From UBA1100 sp964533265 (GTDB taxonomy: Bacteria > Verrucomicrobiota > Verrucomicrobiia > Limisphaerales > UBA1100): a stretch of 7,344 bases of DNA. This document shows, piece by piece, positions 1 through 6,258 of this stretch (its first letter is position 1; the number at the start of each line of letters is the position of its first letter). The stretch lies in assembly GCA_964533265.1 (NCBI GenBank), contig CAZHJW010000108.1, positions 1 through 7,344 on the forward strand. The letters are read 5' to 3'. Position numbers and translations under genes: made by a program. The notes below the pieces were generated by a model that saw only the letters and a list, made by a program, of their open reading frames with translations, was not told the origin of the DNA and did no database searches.

Positions 1-60
1 AATACCTCCACCGGGAATACCTCCACCGGGAATACCTCCACCGGGAATACCTCCAGCACC
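1..60. repeat. 15-bp tandem repeat coding for GGGIP
   Basis: The unit aatacctccaccggg occurs three times without a mismatch (1-15, 16-30, 31-45). A fourth unit at 46-60 matches for its first ten bases and then diverges. The array continues past the left edge, so copy number is unknown. The period is a multiple of three, so gain or loss of units keeps the reading frame of the minus-strand secreted protein. Perfect identity suggests recent expansion or active slippage. Confidence 0.95.
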
Positions 61-156
61 AGGTTGCGCCAACGCTGTGATGCCCGTCACTAAGAAAGAC
101 AATGAAAGCATCTGAACCCAGACGCGTCCTGCAGTGAAATTAGACTCCTTCATCAT
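1..156 (-). CDS. Secreted glycine/proline-rich repeat protein, 5' part only
   Basis: The minus strand is open for 52 codons from ATG 156-154 to the window edge, so the gene is truncated at its 3' side. Residues 1-31 look like a Sec signal peptide: a polar start with Lys3 and Arg11, a hydrophobic core around residues 16-29, and a likely cleavage after Ala-Leu-Ala (28-30), before Gln31. The mature part begins QPGAG and then repeats GGGIP to the edge. The repeats are identical at DNA level (15-bp units). This suggests an exported, flexible or structural low-complexity segment ahead of a domain that is not visible here. A second Met codon follows at once (153-151), and Met16 is an alternative start giving a shorter signal peptide. 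No clear Shine-Dalgarno precedes any of them. The gene is divergent from the PSD1 gene. Function is unknown; the secreted nature is inferred from the signal peptide. Confidence 0.72.
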   Translation of the reverse strand, partial: MMKESNFTAGRVWVQMLSLSFLVTGITALAQPGAGGIPGGGIPGGGIPGGGI

Positions 157-173
157 AAGTAAAAATAGCACGT

Positions 174-182
174 TTTATACCA
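174..182 (-). promoter_or_regulatory. Extended -10 promoter candidate for the repeat-protein gene
   Basis: On the minus strand this reads TGGTATAAA: a TGn extension followed by TATAAA (5 of 6 to the -10 consensus). It would start transcription near 167, about 11 nt before the ATG at 156, giving a very short leader. No good -35 box is visible 16-18 nt upstream, which fits an extended -10 promoter. The position between divergent genes supports it. Confidence 0.4.
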
Positions 183-232
183 TCACGAAAGGGCCAGTGA
201 CTTTTTTACCGCACCCTAAGCACAGCTTTAAT

Positions 233-262
233 TTGACCGAATTTGGCCTAAAAGTCTATGAT
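233..262 (+). promoter_or_regulatory. Sigma-70-type promoter for the PSD1-DUF1501 operon
   Basis: TTGACC at 233-238 (5 of 6 to TTGACA) and TATGAT at 257-262 (5 of 6 to TATAAT) are separated by 18 nt. The predicted transcription start is near 269, just upstream of a ribosome binding site at 272-278 and the TTG codon at 287. This arrangement would exclude the ATG at 134 as the start of the PSD1 gene, because that codon lies upstream of the promoter and inside the divergent gene. Confidence 0.6.
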
Positions 263-271
263 TTTAGCCAC

Positions 272-278
272 AGAAAGG
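272..278 (+). promoter_or_regulatory. Ribosome binding site that decides the PSD1 start
   Basis: AGAAAGG ends 8 nt before TTG 287, within the normal Shine-Dalgarno spacing. With this start the protein opens directly with a standard signal peptide. With ATG 134 about 51 unlikely residues would precede it. Confidence 0.55.
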
Positions 279-286
279 TAATCCAC

Positions 287-3200
287 TTGCCTCAAATCCA
301 TGTTATACTAGTACTTTCTTTGTGTGTAGCTGCATTTTCCCCAATAACCGGCTACTCTCAAGTAGATTTTTCTCGTGAAATCCAGCCCTTGTTTGCCGAG
401 CACTGCACGGCCTGCCACGGCCCAGATAGGCAAAAAAACGGCCTAACTTTGGCTACTGAAAGAGGCATTCTGGCTAAATTAAAATCGGGAGCACACGCAG
501 TAATCCCTGGCAGACCTAATGAAAGCGAAATCATCCGTCGCCTCACTACCAAGGATAATGATGAAATCATGCCCCCCAGCGATCACGGCAAACCACTGAC
601 CTCATCTCAAATTACCCTCATACGCCAATGGATATTAGAAGGGGCAAAATGGAGTCATCATTGGGCTTACCGACCTCTCACAAACACACCACAACCAAAA
701 ATAAAAACCACGAAGGCGGCTCGAAATAAAATTGACTATTTCGTGTTAGCGAAACTGGAAAGGGAATCCTTCCACCCTTCTCCTCAGGCAGACCGTCCCA
801 CGCTCATCAAGCGCCTCAATTATGATTTGCTCGGGCTACCACCCAAACCTGCAGAAGTAAGTGGTTTTATTAATGACAAATCGCTCGATGCTTACGGAAA
901 ACTTGTCGACCGGCTTTTGGCATCACCACACTTTGGCGAACGCTGGGGGCGGCATTGGCTGGACAAGGCGCGTTACGCGGACAGCGATGGGTTTGAAAAA
1001 GACAGGCCTAGAATAAATGCGTGGCGCTATCGCGATTGGGTCATTGAGGCGATTAATTCAGATTTACCATTTGACCAATTCACCATCGAACAGCTCGCTG
1101 GCGATTTACTGCCGAATGCAACCGAGTCACAAAAACTTGCCACCGCCTTTAATCGCCAAACATTAACAAACACCGAGGGAGGCACTGACAAGGAACAATG
1201 GCGCGTGGCCGCGGTGATGGATCGCGTGGAAACGCTGGGTGCTGTTTGGTTGGGGATCACAGTGGGATGCGCGCGCTGCCACACGCATAAGTATGACCAA
1301 TTCACGCAGAAGGAGTACTATCAATTTTTCGCGTATTTCAACAATGGCGATGAAACCAACTTTAACGTCTCGCGCTCGAAACCGGAATTCGAAACGTGGC
1401 TGAAAGCAAAGGCCACGCACGACGATGCCCTGAAATTACTCAAGTCAAAAATAACCGCTCGCGATGCGGTGTTGAAAACGCAACTGCCAGAATTGGAAGC
1501 AAAGTTGCAGATAAAACTGACTGCACAAATAGCTACCCCAGAAGAATTTCATCCACTTAAGTCCATTTCAGCAAAAGGGCCCAAAGGCGTGGATTTCAAG
1601 CTGCAAAAGGACGGCTCGTTTTTGGTGACAGGGGATAATCCGGCGAAGGCCAAGTACACGCTGGAATTTTCCACGGACTTGAAAGACATCACCGGCCTAA
1701 AGATCGAGGCTCTTCCGGACAAATCATTGAACGCCAACGGGCCCGGTCGTACAGGACACGGAAATTTTGTGCTGAATGATGTGCGCTTGTACGCCACGAA
1801 CGGCCCGAAGTTTGATGCCAAGAAAAATCGCGTTACGTTTTCGGGAGCGCGAGCGGATTTTTCGCAGGACAAATGGACGGCTGGCAACACCATCGATGGT
1901 AAAATCGCGGAGGGCAACAAGGGCACTGGCTGGGCGATAAGCCCACAATTTGGAAAACCGCATCATTTGATTCTCTCGACTGCGAAGTTGATTTCGTTTG
2001 ATGGAACCACAAAAATTCAAGTGGTGCTTGACCAGCAATACGGGACTCAACACACGCTCGGTCGATTCCGCATCACTGCCCGCACAGGACAATCGGCGGG
2101 CGATGGCATTCCCCCGGGAGTTGTCAAAGCACTGGCGATTGAGCCGGCAAAGCGCGACACTAAACAGGCAGCAGCGTTGTTCGCTTATTTCCGAGAGCGG
2201 GATTCGGAGGCAAAAACTTTGCAGGTGGAATTAAAAAAGCCTGCACCCGCTTCGCCGATGATGAGTGTGCGGGTAATTTCCCAGCGCACCAATTCCCCGC
2301 GTGTTTCACACTTGTTGCATCGGGGCGAGTTTAAGCAACCACGCGAAAAAGTTACGCCAACAACACTCTCCGTCCTCCCCAAGGCGACCAACCGCACCGA
2401 AGGCGACCGACTGGACCTCGCGCGCTGGCTGACGGATGAGCGCAACCCGCTGGTGCCGCGCGTGACGGTCAATCATATTTGGGCCAACCTCTTTGGGGAA
2501 GGCATCGTGCGCACGGTGAACGACTTCGGCGTGCGTGGCGATGCGCCGACGCATCCGGATCTGCTCGATTGTCTGGCATCAGAATTGGTGAAACACAAAT
2601 GGAGCCGCAAGGCAATAATTCGCCTCATCGTCAACAGCGCCACATATCGGCAATCCTCGGCGCACCGGCCGGAAATGGCCACACGCGATCCAAGCAACCT
2701 TTTACTGCACCGTCAAAATCGTTTTCGTGTAGAGGCGGAAATCATCCGCGACCTCAACCTTGCCGCGAGCGGATTGCTGGTGCGCAAGATCGGTGGGCCC
2801 AGCGTGTTCCCTCCCCTGCCCCCCGGCGTGGCTGCGCTGAGTTATGCGAATAATTTTAAATGGGCAACCAGCAAGGGCGAAAACCGCTATCGACGCGGAC
2901 TCTACACATTTTTCAAACGCACCTCTCCGCACCCGAACCTCATCACTTTTGACTGCCCTGACAGCAATGTTACTTGCGTCAAGCGCACACGCTCCAACAC
3001 CCCCCTCGCCGCGCTAGCCACGTTGAACAACGAAGTTTTCGTCGAAGCCGCTAAAGCGTTGGCCAAAAAGTTGGTTAAAGAAAAGTCCACTGACGAGGCT
3101 CGCATTGCGCTGGGTTTCAAAATTTGCCTAGCACGTGAACCTTCAGGCAATGAAAGCGCCGAACTGATCAATCTCCTGAAACAAGCACGCACCTATTACG

Positions 3201-3310
3201 CCACCCACGCACTCGAAGCTAAGGATTTCAACGGCAACGAGGAGGCCAGCGCTTGGGCAGCCACCGTGCGCGTAATGCTGAACCTTGACGAGTTCATCAC
3301 TCGCGAATAA
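287..3310 (+). CDS. Secreted PSCyt1-PSCyt2-PSD1 family protein (DUF1549/DUF1553)
   Basis: The protein is 1007 residues from TTG 287. Residues 1-25 form a Sec signal peptide (core VILVLSLCVAAF), with the mature chain starting near VDFSREIQP. A PSCyt1 cytochrome-like module follows, with CTACH at 40-44. The PSCyt2/DUF1549 domain spans about 145-355 and contains the family signature NRQTLTNTEGG and a second CxxCH, CARCH, at 328-332. Residues about 420-610 form a beta-rich insert (GHGNFVLNDVRLYA, later TGWAISPQFGKPHH) of the type often found between the domains and resembling carbohydrate-binding or discoidin-like modules. The PSD1/DUF1553 domain covers about 707-995, with RWLTDERNPLVPRVTVNH and RTRSNTPLAAL. 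Family knowledge: these are large exported proteins abundant in Planctomycetes and Verrucomicrobia, usually beside DUF1501 genes. The CxxCH motifs suggest covalent haem c, but the reaction is unknown; a role in polysaccharide or sulfated-glycan use is only a proposal. The start is chosen on promoter, ribosome-binding-site and signal-peptide evidence; an ATG at 134 in the same frame is the alternative. Confidence 0.93.
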   Translation: MPQIHVILVLSLCVAAFSPITGYSQVDFSREIQPLFAEHCTACHGPDRQKNGLTLATERGILAKLKSGAHAVIPGRPNESEIIRRLTTKDNDEIMPPSDHGKPLTSSQITLIRQWILEGAKWSHHWAYRPLTNTPQPKIKTTKAARNKIDYFVLAKLERESFHPSPQADRPTLIKRLNYDLLGLPPKPAEVSGFINDKSLDAYGKLVDRLLASPHFGERWGRHWLDKARYADSDGFEKDRPRINAWRYRDWVIEAINSDLPFDQFTIEQLAGDLLPNATESQKLATAFNRQTLTNTEGGTDKEQWRVAAVMDRVETLGAVWLGITVGCARCHTHKYDQFTQKEYYQFFAYFNNGDETNFNVSRSKPEFETWLKAKATHDDALKLLKSKITARDAVLKTQLPELEAKLQIKLTAQIATPEEFHPLKSISAKGPKGVDFKLQKDGSFLVTGDNPAKAKYTLEFSTDLKDITGLKIEALPDKSLNANGPGRTGHGNFVLNDVRLYATNGPKFDAKKNRVTFSGARADFSQDKWTAGNTIDGKIAEGNKGTGWAISPQFGKPHHLILSTAKLISFDGTTKIQVVLDQQYGTQHTLGRFRITARTGQSAGDGIPPGVVKALAIEPAKRDTKQAAALFAYFRERDSEAKTLQVELKKPAPASPMMSVRVISQRTNSPRVSHLLHRGEFKQPREKVTPTTLSVLPKATNRTEGDRLDLARWLTDERNPLVPRVTVNHIWANLFGEGIVRTVNDFGVRGDAPTHPDLLDCLASELVKHKWSRKAIIRLIVNSATYRQSSAHRPEMATRDPSNLLLHRQNRFRVEAEIIRDLNLAASGLLVRKIGGPSVFPPLPPGVAALSYANNFKWATSKGENRYRRGLYTFFKRTSPHPNLITFDCPDSNVTCVKRTRSNTPLAALATLNNEVFVEAAKALAKKLVKEKSTDEARIALGFKICLAREPSGNESAELINLLKQARTYYATHALEAKDFNGNEEASAWAATVRVMLNLDEFITRE

Positions 3311-3322
3311 TTTTCCGATAAA

Positions 3323-4789
3323 ATGAAGCGACAAGTAAATCTGCAAAGCACTCGCCGGGATTTTCTGGCGACCTCCGCCTGTGGGATTGGCGGTGTGGCA
3401 TTATCGTCGCTGTTGCTGGAGGATGGCCTGCTCGGGGCCAAATTTTCCAATCCAATGGCGCCACGCAAGCCACATTTTGATGCGAAGGCGAAAGCGTGCA
3501 TCAACATTTTTATGGCGGGCGCGCCATCGCATCTCGACTTGTTTGACCCCAAGCCGGTGCTCGCCAAACGCCACGGGCAAAAACTGCCAAAGGAAATCTT
3601 GGACAAGGCGCGGTTTGCATTCATCAAGCCGGCGACCGCCACGCTGCGCGGCAGCAAGCGGGTCTTCAAACCGCACGGCCAATGCGGGATGGAATTGAGC
3701 GATTACCTGCCACATCTAGGCACGGTGGCGGATGATTTACTACTGGTGCGATCGATGCATTCGGAGGAATTCAATCATCATCCGGGACAACTACTGATGC
3801 AATGCGGCGCGTCGCGCTTCGGGTTGCCGACGATGGGCTCGTGGATGACGTACGGACTAGGAAGCGAATCGGAAAACCTTCCCGGCTACGTGGTTTTGAC
3901 AGCGGGGCGCGGTTCCAGCGGCGGAGCCACGCTTTGGCAGAGCGGCTTTCTGCCGTCCACATACGAGGGTGTGCTATTTCGCACGCAAGGTGAGCCGGTG
4001 CTGAATCTCGACAACCCAAAGGGTCTCCCGCCCGAATTGCAACGGCTCGGCCTCGACGCGTTACGGCAGCTCAACCAAAGTCGTTTTCAGAAAATCCACG
4101 ACCCCGAAATCGCCAGCCGCATTGCGAGCTACGAACTGGCCAGCCGAATGCAAATGGCTGCGCCGGAGTTGATCGATCTTTCCAAGGAAACCTCCACCAC
4201 CAAAAAAGCGTATGGACTAGATCGCCCCGAACCGAAAGGCGGTGGACGCGGACAGCTCGGAAATACTTATCAGGATTTTGCACGCAACTGCCTGCTTGCG
4301 CGGCGACTCGTGGAACGCGGTGTGCGGATCATTAACATTGTTTACGCCTCGTGGGATCACCACAGCAATCTCGATCCAGAATTGAAATTTAACGCTGGGG
4401 CGGTGGATCAACCCATCGCCGCACTCATCAAGGACCTCAAACAACGCGGGATGCTCGATAGCACTATGGTCGCTTGGAGCGCGGAATTTGGCCGCACGCC
4501 GCTGGGAGAAAATCGCAATGGTCGCACCGCCGGCACGGGTCGCGACCATCATCCTTTCTGTTTCTCAATGGCCATGGCCGGCGGAGGCCTCAAGGGGGGC
4601 CAAGTTTACGGCGCCACCGATGAGATTGGCTGGAACATAACTAAGGACCCAGTGCACCCCAATGATCTCCACGCCACGATGCTCCACCAATTCGGTATCG
4701 ACCACAAGCGACTCACGTATCGTTTTCAAGGCCGTGATTTCCGCCTCACCGATGTTGCAGGCAAAATAATAAGGGACTGGCTCACCTGA
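3323..4789 (+). CDS. DUF1501 family protein, Tat-exported
   Basis: The protein has 488 residues. The N-terminus carries a twin-arginine signal: STRRDFL at 9-15, followed by a hydrophobic stretch to about 32. The body has the DUF1501 features: INIFMAGAPSHLDLFDPKP (61-79), RSMHSEEFNHHPGQ (143-156), WDHHSNLD (344-351), SAEFGRTP (386-393) and GRDHHPFCFSMAMAGGG (406-422). The family is related to the alkaline-phosphatase/sulfatase fold, so the conserved Asp and His residues may bind metal, but no substrate is established. Family length is usually 420-500, so this looks complete. It starts 12 nt after the PSD1 stop and has no clear Shine-Dalgarno, so translation probably depends on coupling to PSD1. 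Export through Tat implies folding in the cytoplasm before action in the periplasm, alongside the Sec-exported PSD1 partner. It ends in a TGATG overlap with the next gene. Confidence 0.93.
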   Translation: MKRQVNLQSTRRDFLATSACGIGGVALSSLLLEDGLLGAKFSNPMAPRKPHFDAKAKACINIFMAGAPSHLDLFDPKPVLAKRHGQKLPKEILDKARFAFIKPATATLRGSKRVFKPHGQCGMELSDYLPHLGTVADDLLLVRSMHSEEFNHHPGQLLMQCGASRFGLPTMGSWMTYGLGSESENLPGYVVLTAGRGSSGGATLWQSGFLPSTYEGVLFRTQGEPVLNLDNPKGLPPELQRLGLDALRQLNQSRFQKIHDPEIASRIASYELASRMQMAAPELIDLSKETSTTKKAYGLDRPEPKGGGRGQLGNTYQDFARNCLLARRLVERGVRIINIVYASWDHHSNLDPELKFNAGAVDQPIAALIKDLKQRGMLDSTMVAWSAEFGRTPLGENRNGRTAGTGRDHHPFCFSMAMAGGGLKGGQVYGATDEIGWNITKDPVHPNDLHATMLHQFGIDHKRLTYRFQGRDFRLTDVAGKIIRDWLT

Positions 4790-5628
4790 TGGAGATTTTT
4801 CTTAACGGACAATTTATGCCTGAGGAAGATGCCAAAGTATCGGTCTTCGACCGAAGTTTTCTTTATGGTGATGGAGTGTTTGAAACCCTTAGACTTTACA
4901 ACGGTAAACCGTTTCTTCTCGACCGCCACCTAGGCCGGTTAGCCCACAGCCTAGGCAGTCTCTATATCGGAGACCCTTATGATTTTGATCAATGGAATGA
5001 GCATGTAAGAGAGTTGATAAATCGAAATAGCGCGAAAGAGAGCATTTTACGGATTCAAGTCAGTCGAGGTGTTGGCAAACGAGGCTATACAAGTAGTGGA
5101 AATTACTCCCCTACAACAGTCATTTCACTCCATGACACTCCCCCCAGCGTTAGTGACACACAACTGGACTTGATCACTGCAACAGGAATCCTGACCGACC
5201 ATGACCCACTCTCAACCCTAAAAACCTCAAATAAACTGGTTAACATTATCGCGATGCGTGAAGCCGAACGTGCCGGAGCCCATGATGCCCTTTTATTAAA
5301 TGGAAAAGGTTTCGCAACCGAAACATCCTCTAGCAATATATTCGCCATTTTCGGCACGAAACTAAACACCCCTCCCCTCAACAGCGGCTGCCTGAGCGGG
5401 ATCACACGAGGCTATATTCTGGAATTAGCCATTGAACTTGGGATTGAAACAACCCAGGAAGATTTGGGATATGACCAACTTAAATTGTGCGAAGGATTGT
5501 TTCTCACCAACAGCGTACGAGAAATTCAGGCAGTAAAATCATTGGACGGAGAGCCCATACAGCAAAGCTCCCTCACTGTTCAACTGCAGCAAGCCTACCG
5601 CCAGAAGGTGCTTGAAGTCACGAGCTGA
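4789..5628 (+). CDS. Class-IV PLP enzyme (aminotransferase or aminodeoxychorismate lyase)
   Basis: The 279-residue protein is full length for fold-type IV PLP enzymes (IlvE, D-amino-acid transaminase, PabC). It opens with NGQFMPEEDAKVSVFDRSFLYGDGVFETL, the family's N-terminal signature (in part residues 6-21 and 22-33). Lys145 in STLKTSNKL is the expected Schiff-base lysine. Glu178 in ATETSSSNIF matches the acidic residue that contacts the pyridine nitrogen. GCLSGITRG (200-208) is the phosphate-binding loop, and FLTNSVREIQAV (238-249) is the C-terminal active-site segment. LKTSN around the lysine and TNSVREI resemble PabC-like lyases and D-amino-acid transaminases more than classical IlvE, where the late motif is usually TGTAAE-like. 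Exact substrate cannot be set from sequence alone; 4-amino-4-deoxychorismate cleavage for folate is one option, branched-chain or D-amino-acid transamination the others. It is cytoplasmic, with no signal peptide. The ATG overlaps the DUF1501 stop by one base, and the closest purine run (4771-4776) is 12 nt away, so reinitiation is likely. Confidence 0.9.
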   Translation: MEIFLNGQFMPEEDAKVSVFDRSFLYGDGVFETLRLYNGKPFLLDRHLGRLAHSLGSLYIGDPYDFDQWNEHVRELINRNSAKESILRIQVSRGVGKRGYTSSGNYSPTTVISLHDTPPSVSDTQLDLITATGILTDHDPLSTLKTSNKLVNIIAMREAERAGAHDALLLNGKGFATETSSSNIFAIFGTKLNTPPLNSGCLSGITRGYILELAIELGIETTQEDLGYDQLKLCEGLFLTNSVREIQAVKSLDGEPIQQSSLTVQLQQAYRQKVLEVTS

Positions 5629-5630
5629 CA

Positions 5631-6152
5631 ATGTGTATCCCAACTATTATTTCAGATATTTTTGATTCTAACTCGCTGCCTTCTTTGGGTCCTGAAACCC
5701 GAGAAACATCCCTCAGCGTAGAACAATGCGAGGCAAAAACCACCGAAGCACTCCAAAACGCTGACGCCAATGAGTCCTCAGCGAAATTGATCCTTAGTGC
5801 GGCTCTGCTGTGGCATGATCATTTAGAGGAGTCCCACGCAATCTCGCAGTCAATCCACAGTCCGGACGGCAGCTACCTCCATGGAATAATGCATCGGCGT
5901 GAACCTGATTACCCCAATGCCAAATACTGGTTCCGTAAAGTCGGCAACCACCCAGCCTATATTCAACTCACTGAACAAACCCAAAACCTATTGGCTAACT
6001 CAACCCTTTCAGGGCTGGCTCAAGGCAATTGGGATCCCTTTGCGATGGTTGATGCTGTGAGCCGAGCCAAAAACGGGACAAGTGAATACGAACTGTTACA
6101 AAAAGTGCAGCAAACTGAGTTGCAAATTCTGCTTGAACGATTCTGCAGTTAA
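5631..6152 (+). CDS. Conserved histidine-rich hypothetical protein
   Basis: This 173-residue protein starts 2 nt after the upstream stop and has no obvious ribosome binding site, so it should be translated by coupling. No signal peptide or membrane segment is visible; it should be cytoplasmic. I do not know its function. The core is LLWHDHLEESHAISQ (59-73), DGSYLHGIMHRREPDY (79-94), NAKYWFRKVGNHP (96-108) and NWDPFAMVDAV (133-143). From memory, similar unnamed proteins with this WHDH...SH...DGSYLHGIMHRREPDYxNAKYWFR pattern occur in Verrucomicrobia, Acidobacteria and Planctomycetes. His62, His64, His69, His84, His88 and His107, with Asp63, Asp79 and Glu91, could form a metal or catalytic site; this is inference. 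The first 45 residues are more polar and look less conserved. The C-terminus is helical, ending near LQILLERF. The neighbouring PLP enzyme is the most likely functional partner, but only by position. Confidence 0.85.
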   Translation: MCIPTIISDIFDSNSLPSLGPETRETSLSVEQCEAKTTEALQNADANESSAKLILSAALLWHDHLEESHAISQSIHSPDGSYLHGIMHRREPDYPNAKYWFRKVGNHPAYIQLTEQTQNLLANSTLSGLAQGNWDPFAMVDAVSRAKNGTSEYELLQKVQQTELQILLERFCS

Positions 6153-6183
6153 CACACCCCCGTCACTTTTATGCCAGATTTTG

Positions 6184-6239
6184 ACTGACATCGCTCGCCT
6201 TCACCTCCCTGTACTTGGGTAAAGAATGTCAGTTTTTTT
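6184..6239 (+). terminator. Candidate intrinsic terminator of the rightward operon
   Basis: ACTGACA (6184-6190) pairs perfectly with TGTCAGT (6227-6233), followed by seven T including the last stem base (6233-6239). The large gap between the arms holds a second, weaker stem: 6199-6206 with 6217-6224, one mismatch and one G-T pair. It lies 32 nt after the TAA at 6150-6152. The T-run follows only the plus-strand arm, so it would act on the rightward operon. The 3' arm lies within the last codons of the convergent minus-strand gene. The outer stem is short and AT-mixed, so efficiency is uncertain. Confidence 0.42.
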
Positions 6240-6258
6240 GACTTCGCTCGGCTTCACC
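6187..6258. repeat. Imperfect 19-bp direct repeat, 53 bp apart
   Basis: gacatcgctcgccttcacc at 6187-6205 and gacttcgctcggcttcacc at 6240-6258 match at 17 of 19 positions. The second copy (on the plus strand) codes, on the minus strand, for VKPSEV near the end of the orphan protein. The first copy spans its stop codon in another frame, because 53 is not a multiple of three. It could be a remnant of a local duplication. Confidence 0.75.

Noticed and set aside
1..60. CRISPR array or mobile-element end
   Set aside because: Units are 15 bp with no spacers, and the period matches an in-frame amino-acid repeat of a secreted protein.
134..286. N-terminal extension of the PSD1 protein from ATG 134
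   Set aside because: It lies upstream of the best promoter, overlaps the divergent secreted-protein gene, and would place about 51 non-conserved-looking residues before a signal peptide.
1549..2092. Long antisense open frames inside the GC-richer part of PSD1
   Set aside because: They mirror the strong codon bias of the real gene in the opposite frame; there is no domain, start signal or intergenic space.
6153..6200. Terminator for the minus-strand orphan gene
   Set aside because: The inverted repeat is followed by T residues only on the plus strand; no A-run precedes it on the other side.
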